NCBI GenBank assembly: GCA_052174115.1
Contig: JBQMRX010000001.1
Location: forward strand, 496,001 to 560,000
Source of the DNA: Arsenophonus sp052174115
GTDB lineage: Bacteria > Pseudomonadota > Gammaproteobacteria > Enterobacterales > Enterobacteriaceae
Length of the DNA: 64,000 bases
Reading direction: 5' to 3'
A program made the position numbers and the translations under genes. Under the pieces are notes generated by a model. The model was not told the DNA's origin, made no database searches, and worked only from the letters and a program-made list of their open reading frames with translations. Shown here piece after piece: positions 21,661 through 32,190 of the stretch. The first letter of the stretch is position 1. The number at the start of each line of letters is the position of its first letter.

Positions 21661-22305
21661 TTAACTTAAAATTTTAACTAATTCTTTAGTTATTTCACTA
21701 ACTTTACGGTTTCCATCTAATTTAAAGTATTTTGTATGAAAAGTAGCAGTTTTTTTACGGTAATAATCAATTAAAGGTTTAGTTAAGTTATGATATTCAA
21801 CTAATCGCTTACGAATAATTTCTTCTTGATCATCTTTACGAATATTTAATTCTTCACCTGTAATATCATCTATATTTTCTATTTTTGGCGGATTAAATTT
21901 AATATGATAAACACGACCAGAAGGTATATGAACTCGACGACCAATAATACGTTCAATGACGATTTCATCAGGTACATAAAATTCTAATATATAATCTATT
22001 GAAATATTCGTGTTTTCTATTATATTTATTTGTGAAATAGTACGTGGAAATCCATCTAATAAAAAACCATTTTGACAATCATCATGCATAATTCGTTCTT
22101 TAACTAAAATAATAACTAACTCATCAGTAACAAGTTTACCAGTATCCATTAATTTTTTTGCTTTTATTCTCCATTTCGTACATTCTTTTATTTTAATACG
22201 CAACATATTACCTGTAGAAATTTGTGGAATACCATATTTTTCCATAATAAATTGCGCTAGAGTACCTTTTCCTGATCCAGGTGCACCAAATAGAATAATA
22301 CGCAT
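21661..22305 (-). CDS. adk: Adenylate kinase
   Basis: Adenylate kinase interconverts ATP plus AMP with two ADP and balances the cell's adenylate energy charge. The 214 residues equal the E. coli enzyme. The P-loop GAPGSGKGT lies at residues 7-15, and the AMP site includes ISTGNMLR and the segment FLLDGFPRT. The lid domain starts at IGRRVHIPSGRVYH and lacks the four zinc cysteines, as in gammaproteobacteria. AAGGAG lies upstream of the ATG. It is flanked on the same strand by htpG and hemH with 121- and 126-nt spacers of A/T. Confidence 0.97.
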   Translation of the reverse strand: MRIILFGAPGSGKGTLAQFIMEKYGIPQISTGNMLRIKIKECTKWRIKAKKLMDTGKLVTDELVIILVKERIMHDDCQNGFLLDGFPRTISQINIIENTNISIDYILEFYVPDEIVIERIIGRRVHIPSGRVYHIKFNPPKIENIDDITGEELNIRKDDQEEIIRKRLVEYHNLTKPLIDYYRKKTATFHTKYFKLDGNRKVSEITKELVKILS

Positions 22306-22426
22306 AAGTAAAAACTCCTTAACTATTTTATTTTTATAATTTGAAAAAATATTTTTTATATACTGTATATATAGTTTAATAAATAAATATTTATTAAATA
22401 TTAAAATTAATTTAATAAAAACTTTA

Positions 22427-24313
22427 TTAATTAAATAAATTTAAACTTAAAAATAATTTATTAATACGACGAATAAATTGATTAGGATCTTCTAAATTAC
22501 CTTGTTCAATAAACAATGCTTGATCTAATAATACCTCTATCCAATCAGAGAATAAATCATGATTTTTAAGTTCCATTATTTTTTTAACTAATAGATGCTC
22601 AGGATTAATTTCAAAATTATATTTTACTTTTGGCGCTGATTGACCAACAGCAGCAAAAAGTTTTGCCATTTGAGTTCCAATATCATTAATATTTGTTGTT
22701 ACGATTGCTGGTGTATCTGTTAAACGATGTGTCAATTTTACTTCTTTCACTCGATCACCTAATATTTTTTTTACTTCTTCAATAAATGGATTTAATTTTT
22801 TGTCTGTCTTTTCTTGTTCTTTTTTATCTTTATCAACAAGTTTTTCTAATGATTCATCTGTCTTACTGACAGATTGAAAAGATTTACCTTTAAAATCTGA
22901 TAAATAATTCATCATCCATTCATCAATTCGATCAAATAATAATAAAATTTCAATTCCTTTTTTATGAAATAATTCTAAATGTGGGCTATTTTTTGCAGCA
23001 GCATAACTATCTGCAGTAATATAATAAATTTTTTCTTGTCCTTTTTTAATCATTCTACTAACATAGTCTTCTAAAGAAACATTTTGTAAATTGCTATCAT
23101 TATATGTTGACGCAAAACGTAATAATTTTATAATATTTTCTTTATTGATCGCATCTTCTGCAGGACCTTCTTTAAAGACTAATCCAAATTCCTTCCAAAA
23201 CTGTTGATAAAGTTCAGGGTTATTTTTATTTAATTTTATTAACATCTGTAATACACGTTTTGTTAATGCACTACGTAAATTACTAATAACATCACTATTT
23301 TGTAATATTTCTCGAGAAATATTTAATGGTAAATCATTAGAATCAATTAATCCACGAATAAAACGTAAGTAATTTGGCATAAATTGTTCCGCTTTATCCA
23401 TTATAAAAACACGATGAAGATAAAGTTTCAAACCATGTTTATTATCACGATTCCATAAATCAAAAGGTGCCTTTTTTGGTATATAAAGTAAGGTAGTGTA
23501 TTCTTGTTTTCCCTCTACAAAATTATGACTCCATGTTAAAGGATCCTCATAATCATGGAAAACTTGTTTATAAAATTCTTTATATTCTTCAATAGAAATA
23601 TCATTTTTTTTACGTGTCCATAATGCTTGAGCTTTGTTAATTTTTTCCCAAATAACACTATTATCTTTTTCATTTTTTATTTGAATTTCAACTGGCAGTT
23701 CAATATGATCTGAATATTTATTGATTATTGTTCGTAAACGCTGATTATCTAAAAATTCTGTTTGGTCTTCACGTAAATGTAAAGTAATTTCAGTGCCTCG
23801 TGTTATTTTTTCAATATCAGCAATAATATATTCACCTTCATCTTGAGATTGCCAAAAAACTCCTTTATCAATATTTATTCCAGCTGCACGAGTACGAACT
23901 GTCACTTTATCTGCAACAATAAACACTGAATAAAAACCAACACCGAACTGCCCTATTAATGGGCTATCTTTTGTTTCTTTATTATTAAAAGACTGAAAAA
24001 AAGCTTTTGTACCAGATTTAGCAATAGTACCTAAATTATCAATAATTTCTTCACGTGTCATACCAATGCCATTATCACTAATTATTAATTTTTTTTTATC
24101 TTTATCAAAAGAAATTCTAACTCTTAAATTAACATCATTTTCATAAAGATCAGGATGTGAAAGTGCTTTAAAACGTAATTTATTTGCTGCATCAGATGCG
24201 TTTGAAATAAGTTCGCGTAAAAAAATTTCTTTATTAGAATAAAGAGAATGGATCATAAGTTGTAATAATTGCTTTACTTCTGATTGAAATCCACGAGTTT
24301 CTTGTCTTTTCAT
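22427..24313 (-). CDS. htpG: Chaperone protein HtpG (Hsp90)
   Basis: HtpG is the bacterial Hsp90, an ATP-driven dimeric chaperone that remodels partly folded clients with the DnaK system. The 628-residue protein (E. coli 624) has the GHKL ATPase domain at ~1-230: NKEIFLRELISNASDA, DNGIGM, GTIAKSGTKAF and GQFGVGFYS. The middle domain carries the catalytic Arg segment near NISREILQNS, and the C-terminal dimerisation domain is complete. A Lys-rich stretch near residue 490 marks the linker. In E. coli it is sigma-32 dependent, but I could not find a CCCCAT-type -10 before this copy. recR, which should lie next upstream, is absent. Confidence 0.97.
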   Translation of the reverse strand: MKRQETRGFQSEVKQLLQLMIHSLYSNKEIFLRELISNASDAANKLRFKALSHPDLYENDVNLRVRISFDKDKKKLIISDNGIGMTREEIIDNLGTIAKSGTKAFFQSFNNKETKDSPLIGQFGVGFYSVFIVADKVTVRTRAAGINIDKGVFWQSQDEGEYIIADIEKITRGTEITLHLREDQTEFLDNQRLRTIINKYSDHIELPVEIQIKNEKDNSVIWEKINKAQALWTRKKNDISIEEYKEFYKQVFHDYEDPLTWSHNFVEGKQEYTTLLYIPKKAPFDLWNRDNKHGLKLYLHRVFIMDKAEQFMPNYLRFIRGLIDSNDLPLNISREILQNSDVISNLRSALTKRVLQMLIKLNKNNPELYQQFWKEFGLVFKEGPAEDAINKENIIKLLRFASTYNDSNLQNVSLEDYVSRMIKKGQEKIYYITADSYAAAKNSPHLELFHKKGIEILLLFDRIDEWMMNYLSDFKGKSFQSVSKTDESLEKLVDKDKKEQEKTDKKLNPFIEEVKKILGDRVKEVKLTHRLTDTPAIVTTNINDIGTQMAKLFAAVGQSAPKVKYNFEINPEHLLVKKIMELKNHDLFSDWIEVLLDQALFIEQGNLEDPNQFIRRINKLFLSLNLFN

Positions 24314-24920
24314 ACTTATTAAATAACCTCAATTTTAGAAAAATTTTAATTGAATTGAATAATTATTAAACTAAAATAGTAATATAAATTAAAAATTTAA
24401 AGTTTTTTATCAATTTAGAAAAAATAGTTAATAGTAATTATTAAAAATTAAATTTTTATAAAAAATAAATAAAATTTTAATTTTTAATAATATTTATTTA
24501 TATATATTAGACTTATAATATTAATATAAAAGGTTATAAATAATTAATTTTTAAACTTTTAATGATTAAATTTAATAAAATTATCTATAAATTATTTCAG
24601 ATTATCGTTAAATAAAAAAACAATATGAGTAATAAAATTAAATTACAATATAATATTAAATAAATATTATATAAATATTATATAAATATAATTATTTTTA
24701 TTAATAATTATTAAATTATTGAATTTTTAATAAAAATTTGATAATTTTAATTATAATATATTTTTTATATTACATATATCAATAAAAAAATTAAGTATAT
24801 ATCGATTTTTATAATCTTTTCATAGAATATTAAAAATATTTTTTATTAATTATTGACATCCTAAATTAAACGAATAATTTATAGTTTTATTAAAAAATCA
24901 AAAAAAGAGATTAGTTAATA
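24314..24920. other. Former recR interval between htpG and ybaB
   Basis: In E. coli recR (about 600 bp) lies exactly here and this gap is about the same size. No RecR motif (Toprim or zinc Cys cluster) can be read in any frame, so the gene has eroded beyond recognition. The leader of htpG occupies the first part. Confidence 0.5.
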
Positions 24921-25250
24921 TTAAAATGGTATTTTAAAACCTGAAAGTATTTCCATGCCATTAGATACATTAGCCATTTTTTCTTTTTGTGCTTTTACTA
25001 TACGACGTGCAGCATCATTAAATGCAGCTGAAATAAGATCTTCTAACATATCCTTATCATCTCCCATTAAACTAGAATCAATTTCAATTCTACGACAATT
25101 ATGTGCACCATTAACGGTTACTTTAATAAGACCAGCACCAGATTCACCGGTAACTTCTATATTAGCAATTTCTTCTTGTACTTTATGTATTTTTTCTTGC
25201 ATTTTTTGAGCCTGTTTCATCAGGTTATCTAACCCACCTTTACCAAACAT
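24921..25250 (-). CDS. ybaB: YbaB/EbfC family nucleoid-associated protein
   Basis: YbaB proteins are small dimeric DNA-binding proteins associated with the nucleoid. The 109-residue length equals that of E. coli YbaB. MFGKGGLDNLMKQAQKMQEK opens a helical N-terminus, followed by the ITGESGAG-like VTGESGAGLIKVTVNGAH strand region and the end GFKIPF. GAGAGAAT lies just before the ATG. A TATAAT on the minus strand at 25303-25298 may be its -10, though without a good -35. In enterics it lies between dnaX and recR and is co-transcribed with dnaX; here dnaX is 918 bp upstream, so the old operon is split. Confidence 0.96.
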   Translation of the reverse strand: MFGKGGLDNLMKQAQKMQEKIHKVQEEIANIEVTGESGAGLIKVTVNGAHNCRRIEIDSSLMGDDKDMLEDLISAAFNDAARRIVKAQKEKMANVSNGMEILSGFKIPF

Positions 25251-26168
25251 AATATTCTCTCATTTTTCTATTACAAAATATATTTTAAGATCAGAACATT
25301 ATACTTAAAGATATGTATTCAGTTAGATAGATTGAATATTTTCTTTAATCTAACTGTACATTAAACAATGTATATAAAAAGTCTGAATCTTTTTATTTAT
25401 AAAATAGATTTTATTAACTTAATCTAATTTTTTAATAAATTATCTATTACTATTTTAATAGTATTTTAACGTAATGATTATTATCTTTCAATAATGATTA
25501 ATTTTATGAATTTGTCGTATAATTCAGACAAGATTTTTATTAATATTTTATATATATCCTTAGTATTCAAATACTATTTTATTTAAAATAAATATCAATA
25601 AATTTCAATTTTATTTAATAATTCTTTATATCTATAAAATTTAAATTATTCTATTAATTTTAACATTTTAATTTAAACTTTTAGTTAACTAAAAGTTTAA
25701 ATTTTATATTTAAAGTATAATTTTATTAATAAATTCAGTATTTTTTTATATTTAAATGTTTATTTAAAATTTTTAATTATTTTTATTAATTATTTATATA
25801 TAAAATATATTTTTTATTTTTGAATGATATTCATATCTTTTTGATTTTATTTAATTTTATTAATATATATAATGTTTTTAAAATAAATTATTTATATTCT
25901 CATGAAATGACAGATAGCTTAATCTTAGTATTAAGATTATTGTTAACATTTTATTTTTATCAATATTATTTCATGATTTTAGTAAAATTATCACTTAAAC
26001 ATTATTTAACTATATTTGAATATAACATTTAATATTATTTTATTAATTAAATTTTCATTTAATAAAATGATTGTATTATTAATATTTTTAATTAATTAAA
26101 AAATCAATACAATTATCAATATCGTTAATTATAGTTGCTTTTTTCGTAACATTTTATAATAAAATTAA
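25251..26168. other. Gene-free region between ybaB and dnaX
   Basis: In E. coli dnaX and ybaB are nearly adjacent, so this 0.9-kb gap corresponds to the lost 3' half of dnaX (tau domains IV-V) plus the spacer. I could not read tau sequence in it. A 9-bp perfect hairpin has arms at 25320-25328 and 25348-25356 and an alternative internal pairing (TAGATT with AATCTA); it lies in the likely ybaB promoter/leader. A 70-codon open frame on the plus strand at 25820 is low-complexity and I reject it. Confidence 0.5.
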
Positions 26169-27278
26169 TTAAATTTTAATGTTATCAATAGATTTAGAGC
26201 AAAATGTTAATGCACGCAATAATGTCATTTCAACTCCCATTCTTTTTTCTGGAGCATAAGGAAGTTCTTTACGTCCAATTAATAAAATTTGATAATAGAG
26301 TTGTAAATCTGTTGGTATAATTAAGTGCGCAAGTAAATGTAAACGCCTTTCTATTTGAGATATAGTATCTTGTAATTCAGTAGATAAAAGTTGAATCATT
26401 GCAATTCGATGAATTAAAGATAACATCTTAATTAATACACCCTCCCAATCACTACCAAATAAAGCAATATCTTCTATTAAATCCATCATTTTTTTAGCAT
26501 CAGTATTTACAATTGCTTCAATAATTGCTAATGGTTTTTCATCATCTAGTGTTCCTAACATTTTTTTGACTAAATTTATTGATACTTTTCCTTGTCCCAT
26601 AGCAATAGCTTGATCAGTTAAACTTAATGCATCACGTAAACTTCCTTCTGCAGCTTTAGCAATTAATTGTCTTGCATCCTGATCACTTGATATTTGTTCG
26701 ATTTCTAAAATATGTTTAAGGTGACAGCTAATCTGGTTAATATCTAATACTCTTAAATGAAATTGAAGACATCGTGATAAAATTGTTATCGGTAATTTCT
26801 GTGGATCTGTTGTTGCTAATAAAAATTTTACATGTTCTGGTGGTTCTTCCAATGTTTTGAGTAAAGCATTAAGACTATGACGAGAAAGCATATGAACTTC
26901 ATCAATTAAATAAACTTTAAACCTACCTTGTGCTGGTGCATATTGAACATTATCTAATAACTCTCGAGTATCTTCAACTTTAGTATGTGAAGCAGCATCA
27001 ATTTCAATTAAATCAATAAATCGACATTGTGTTATTTCAAGACAATTAACACATTTACCACAAGGATTTTTGCTTATTCCTATTTTACAATTAAGACTTT
27101 TTGCAAATAATCGAGCGATAGTTGTTTTTCCAATTCCACGCGTACCAGAAAATAAATAGGCATGATGAAGACGCTGTTGTTCCAAGCTATTTTTCATCGC
27201 AAGCAAAACATGTTGTTGTCCAATAACATCAGTAAATGTTTGTGGTCGCCATTTACGAGCAAGTACTTGGTAGTTCAT
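26169..27278 (-). CDS. dnaX: DNA polymerase III subunit gamma (short DnaX)
   Basis: DnaX is the ATPase of the clamp loader that puts the beta sliding clamp on DNA. The 369-residue protein has Walker A GTRGIGKT at residues 45-52, zinc-site cysteines 64, 73, 76 and 79, Walker B LIDEVH with Asp126-Glu127, and the SRC motif at 168-170. It continues through the oligomerisation domain III to PYAPEKRMGVEMTLLRAL. E. coli tau is 643 residues and gamma 431. Domains IV and V, which bind DnaB and polymerase alpha, are missing. The ATG at 27278 aligns with the E. coli start; the frame could extend 15 nt to a TTG, which I reject. Short DnaX is known in other reduced symbionts. Confidence 0.95.
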   Translation of the reverse strand: MNYQVLARKWRPQTFTDVIGQQHVLLAMKNSLEQQRLHHAYLFSGTRGIGKTTIARLFAKSLNCKIGISKNPCGKCVNCLEITQCRFIDLIEIDAASHTKVEDTRELLDNVQYAPAQGRFKVYLIDEVHMLSRHSLNALLKTLEEPPEHVKFLLATTDPQKLPITILSRCLQFHLRVLDINQISCHLKHILEIEQISSDQDARQLIAKAAEGSLRDALSLTDQAIAMGQGKVSINLVKKMLGTLDDEKPLAIIEAIVNTDAKKMMDLIEDIALFGSDWEGVLIKMLSLIHRIAMIQLLSTELQDTISQIERRLHLLAHLIIPTDLQLYYQILLIGRKELPYAPEKRMGVEMTLLRALTFCSKSIDNIKI

Positions 27279-28004
27279 TATTATTATTATCAAGAAGTTA
27301 TATAATTAATTATTTATTATATTACCATAAAATAAATCAATTTGATTGATATTAAATATTTAATTAAAAATTCGATTTAATTTAAATAAAATAAATAATT
27401 GATATATAAAATAAATAAAAATTTTATCTATCATTAATAAATAAGCATATTTATTAATTTAAATATTTTGCTTATGATTAATAAAATAACTCATTAAAAA
27501 TTAGTTTATAATTTCTAACTAAATATTGTTTTAATGAATTTTTTATCTATATAATATTAAATTTTAATTTTTAATAAAATCGTTAATAACAATTTAATTT
27601 TTATATATTTTTTAATTTATCTTATTTTAAAATATAAAATAATTAATGTTAAAAATATTAATTTTTAAATTTAATATTAATAATTTAATTGTATCTTTTT
27701 TTATGATATTCAAGAAGTAAATAAAATAATAATATTATAATCAACGAAATTATTTAAACATAAAAATGTTATTTATTATAAAATAATATACTTAGTATTT
27801 GAATAATTTAGAGTTATTTTAGTATTTTTATAAATCTTATTTATTTATTAATAATTTATATTTATTTTTAAAAATAAATATTTATAAAATATAATTTATA
27901 AATATTTTATAAAATACGAATAATAATTAGCTTGATAAATTATATATTTTATTATAATTTAATAATAAAAAATTAGATATTTTTTATTATTTTAATTTAA
28001 ATAA
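27279..28004. other. Gene-free region between dnaX and the priC remnant
   Basis: apt and ybaN occupy this place in E. coli. Here it is A/T-rich divergent upstream DNA without a readable remnant. Confidence 0.5.
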
Positions 28005-28339
28005 ATGAAAATACAAAAGTTGCTAAATTTACTTGAAGAGGAAATTGAAACAATTGCACAACAAATAGAACCTATTGTATATTCTTCTTTTATAACATTA
28101 CGTTTTGATAAAAAATTATTTAATCGAAAAAGTCATCAATTAAGTGAATGTTTATTTGAAATTAAACAACATTTTAGTCAATTAAAAAATGCAGTTATTA
28201 AATTACATTCAGAACAGGTTATTTTTTTTGAGAAAAAATTATTTCTCAAATTGATGGTATAACTCGAGAATTTTCAATACAAACTTTACGAAAACAAAAA
28301 GTCAATATACAAAAAAAGAAAAATTATCAATTTCTATAA
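28005..28339 (+). pseudogene. priC: Frameshifted, truncated priC remnant
   Basis: PriC is a replication-restart protein that reloads DnaB at stalled forks. Codons 1-80 at 28005-28250 align with the N-terminus of E. coli PriC: MKIQKLLNLLEEEI, then TLRFDKKLF and HQLSECLFEIKQHFSQLKNA at matching spacing. The frame then ends at 28262. In the -1 frame, coding-like sequence continues from about 28244 (SQIDGITREFSIQTLRKQK) to a stop at 28337-28339, matching the next PriC segment. A single base loss near the T8 (28222-28229) or A6 (28233-28238) tract explains the shift. Even with the frame restored the product would be ~111 residues against 175 in E. coli, so the C-terminal half is gone. Position between dnaX and hha agrees with E. 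coli order. Confidence 0.75.
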
Positions 28340-29758
28340 AAGTTTACTTAAATGTTAAGAATATGAATATTTCTTAATCATAATTATAAATAATTTAAAA
28401 TAATATTATATAGATATCAGTTATATATCTTTGTAAGAAATAATAATAAAAATTAAGTATATTAATAAAAAATTAATGAGAATTAATCAACCTTTCATTT
28501 GTATATAAAAAGAAATTATCTACAAAGAAAATAAAAATATTAAATAGAATAATATAAATAATATTATTTATATTATATTAAAAATAAAAAATATAATTAA
28601 TTTAATTTATATTATAAAAATCAATAAAAATAAAATAAATATATTATTTAAAATATATTTTATGTTTTTCTTTAATATGAAATATTAATTTATTATTAAA
28701 ATATTATCATTAAATTTAATAAAATAATAATAAAACAAAATTCGAATATAATCTTATTATATTTTATAGCCAACAAATCACTTTTTACTCCATTAAGAGT
28801 AAAATAATAAATAAGTATAAATTGATTTTAATAAAAATAAATTTAATAATATTCAATATATAAAAAATATATTAAATATTTAATAATTGTAAATATTATA
28901 TTTAAAATAATTCTTTTTAATAAAAATTTATTTTTATTGTTTAAATATAAAATATTATAATATTATTAATAACTTAATTAAGTATTTAAAAAAAATAATA
29001 TCTTATATAAAATTATAGAAAATTTTTTTTAAATTAAAACTTAAGTTAAAATTAATTTTCAATTAACTATTGTAGTTTATTACAGTTTAATAACTATGAT
29101 ATTAATATCATAATTATATTAAAAATAATAACAATATAAATTATCATTATTAGTAAATTTAATCTTTGTTAAAATTAAAATAAAGTGATATTAATTTTTT
29201 TTAAAATTTTTTTATTATTCAATGATAATATTAAATAATAATAAAATAATAATAACAAAATTAAATATTATAAAATAATTACTTATAAAACATAATAAAT
29301 TTTATTTTATACATTAGAATGATAAAGTTAAGTACTCTCTTTAAGAGATAAAATAATAATTAAATCTAATAAAAAAATTAAAATAAAAATTTTTATACTC
29401 ATTAAATATAACCATTAATTATAATTAATTTAATTTATATTCTTATTATTAGTCTGTTTTTTTATTTTTCTTATTTCAGATTATGATGATATTTTAATAT
29501 TTTTTATAATATAATTAGCATTATAATGAATAATATAATAAATAAATTATATTAAATAATATTATAAAAATATAAATATATCATCTAAATAAATTTAAAA
29601 TAAAGTAAATTTACTATAAAATTTAAAAAATAATCATAAATATATTTTTAATTAATTTTATTAAATATTTTATATGATACTAAAATTAATATATATAATA
29701 AAATTATTAATTATTATATAAAATAATTATATTTATACTTTAATTATTTACTATTTTT

Positions 29759-29808
29759 AATTTCTTAAATGTTTTTTATTTTTATAAATAAAAAACATTT
29801 AAGAAATT
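29759..29808. terminator. Orphan hairpin in gene desert
   Basis: Perfect 23-bp inverted repeat with arms 29759-29781 and 29786-29808 and a 4-nt loop. The arms include TTTCTTAAATG and its complement, giving a few G/C pairs flanked by T- and A-runs, so it would work as a terminator in either direction. No intact gene lies within 1.4 kb. It may be the terminator of a lost gene, kept by chance or selection. Confidence 0.45.
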
Positions 29809-31378
29809 TATTAAGAATATTTAATGTTGTAAACTAATAAAACAATTTATTTTAAAAAACATTAAATTATACAAATTTCTAAATTTATAACTGACGTAAT
29901 GATTATTTATTATTTTACTTTATAATAGAAATTAAAAGATCAAAAAATATAGAAGGTATTTTAATTAAAATACTAAATAATATATCAAAAATTTTAATTT
30001 ATGAAAAATTATAATAATAATATCATTACTTATAAAATTAATTCAAGTATAAAATTAATTTTAATGTAGAGCATAAAATAAAAAATTAAATAATATAATT
30101 ATTACTATTTTTATAAAGAAAATTAAAAAATATTTTTATTAATAAATTAAACAATTTTATTATAATATTTAATTAAAATAGATCAAATATTTATATTTAA
30201 TAATATTTATGAATACTCTAAAATAAAAAATAATAAACATATTATTAAATTAAATATATATAAGTTTGATATTATTAAAATAAATTTTCTATTAATATAC
30301 TATAAAATTGAAAAATATATTATAATAATTTAACTTGTACATATTAAATATTAATTATTTTATTTTTTATATTTTAAGAATAAAAGAAAGGGTTATTTTC
30401 ATTTCTTAATAACTTTGTTATACAAAAACATAAAATAATAAGTATTTATTTATAATTAGTTATTTAAATTTTATTTTTATCATCATCTTTATATATTACA
30501 AATATTTTCATTCCAATAAAACTATATTTTCTATATTAAATTTTATTTAGATAAACAAAAAGTGAAATTTATTTATGTTATTAACAAAATAATTTATTAA
30601 TAAATTATTAAAAATTTATTATAAAAATTATACCTTATTATTTATGTTTAATTTTTTATTATATTATTTTCTATAATAAAATTATAAATTGATCATAAAT
30701 CATTGCTATTCATTTTAATTTAAAGATTTTATAAAAATATTTATTTTTATATTAAAGTAAATTTATTGAAAATAATTATTTATTTATCAAATAATATCAT
30801 TTAAATTAATTAATTTTCTAAAAATTACAAAAAATTAATTAAATATTAATTATTATAAGTATTCGATTAAAACTTATTTAAATAATATCATTAATACTTT
30901 ATACTTAATTTTTATTGCTTATTATTATTAAGCATGTAACTTTAAATATATGAAATTTTATAAGTAAAAACTATAATTTATAGAATCATTCTAATAATTA
31001 TATTATTAATTTATTTCACTATAGTTTTTTACTTTTATATATAAATATTTAACCAATAAATATTATTTTAATTTTAACAAAAAATTCTAAAAAATCACTA
31101 TAAATACATAAAATAAAATTATTATTTATAATAATAAAATTACATAATACTAATATTATATTTTTATATTGATTAAATAATAAATTATTTTTGATAAAAT
31201 AAAAATAAAAATTTTATAGGAGAATAATAAATTATTATAATATAGTTTTATGTTAATATTCAATATGTTATTTATTTAATTTAATTAAATTCACATAAAT
31301 ATAAAATATCTAAATTTTTCTAATTATTATCTATAATTATTTATTATGTTGATAACAATTTTATAAATTAAAATTAAA

Positions 31379-31410
31379 TATTTTAATATTTTAATTAAAA
31401 TATTAAAATA
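31379..31410. repeat. 32-bp perfect A/T palindrome
   Basis: The sequence from 31379 to 31410 is its own reverse complement with no loop (two 16-bp halves, left half TATTTTAATATTTTAA). It consists only of A and T, and chance palindromes are more likely in such DNA, so function is uncertain. It lies about 220 nt before hha. Confidence 0.5.
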
Positions 31411-31629
31411 AAATATTTTAATAAAATTATTTTTTATTTTATTGAAAAATATTTAGATCTAATTTATTGGCTATTTTAATAGCTATCATGTAAATTTAGT
31501 AAATATTTTTAAAATTTATAAAACAAAATAATTAATTATTTAAAATAATTAATATTCATTGAATATATAACTTTATGAAATAACAAATATTTTTTATATT
31601 GTATATATATTTAATTAAAAAAGGAAATT

Positions 31630-31833
31630 ATGACTAAAATAGACTATCTAATGCGCTTAAGAAAATGTAAAACTATTGAAACATTAGAGCGTATAATTGA
31701 AAAAAATAAATATGAATTACCTGAAAATGAGCTTGAATTATTTTATTCTGCCGCAGATCATAGATTAGCAGAATTAACAATGAATAAGCTTTATGATAAA
31801 ATTCCTTCATCTGTTTGGAAATATGTTCGTTAA
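31630..31833 (+). CDS. hha: Haemolysin expression-modulating protein Hha
   Basis: Hha is a small partner of H-NS; it binds the H-NS dimerisation domain and helps silence horizontally acquired and virulence genes. The 67 residues match the Hha/YmoA family throughout: DYLMRLRKCKTIETLERIIEKNKYEL in the first helices (residues 5-30), then FYSAADHRLAELTMNKLYDKIP and the C-terminus SSVWKYVR. E. coli Hha is 72 residues with a few extra at the N-terminus. AAGGAAAT just precedes the ATG. It stands alone. Its usual neighbour and antagonist tomB is absent, and no hns is in this window. Such strong conservation in a reduced genome argues for a real role, though which one cannot be told from here. Confidence 0.95.
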   Translation: MTKIDYLMRLRKCKTIETLERIIEKNKYELPENELELFYSAADHRLAELTMNKLYDKIPSSVWKYVR

Positions 31834-32183
31834 TAAAAATATATTATTGAATAAAATCTCATTATAATTTTATATTGATAATAATTATTGATTTTAGTAG
31901 TAATTATATGAAGATGAAATATCTATTTATAGTATAAATAATTATATAATAATATTTCTTATATTTTAAGATTAAATAATAAATAATATTCATAATTTAT
32001 TTAATTGAAAATAATTATATAATTTCCTTTATAAACGATCATTTTTTATTGATGACAAGTATATATAATTAGTAGTTATCTATAAATTAATCAAAATTAT
32101 ATAAAAATTAATTGCATTATTTTTTAATAATAATGCAATTAAAATTACGTATATTACTCAAAAAAAATATTTTTATATTAAAA
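31834..32183. other. Intergenic region between hha and ffs
   Basis: Convergent spacer. An AT inverted pair near 32114-32141 (TTGCATTATT ... AATAATGCAA, arms 10 bp) may terminate hha transcription. An A/T stem with a T-tract on the minus strand at about 32161-32183 follows ffs. maa and ylaBC of E. coli are gone. Confidence 0.45.
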
Positions 32184-32190
32184 ATTTAAT

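Larger units (their letters stand above)
28340..31629. other. 3.3-kb gene desert (former mscK-acrRAB region)
   Basis: In E. coli ybaM, mscK, acrR, acrA, acrB and tomB lie between priC and hha. None can be recognised here. Two ordered structures are visible. A 23-bp perfect inverted repeat (29759-29781 and 29786-29808) looks like an orphan terminator. A 32-bp perfect A/T palindrome lies at 31379-31410. GGAG-like tracts such as the one near 31218 have no frame behind them. Confidence 0.5.

Noticed and set aside
24314..24920. recR between htpG and ybaB
   Set aside because: Gap size fits but no Toprim or zinc-finger residues are readable in any frame.
25820..26032. 70-codon open frame on the plus strand between ybaB and dnaX
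   Set aside because: Low-complexity Ile/Leu/Phe/Tyr peptide typical of translated A/T spacer, no ribosome site, no family resemblance.
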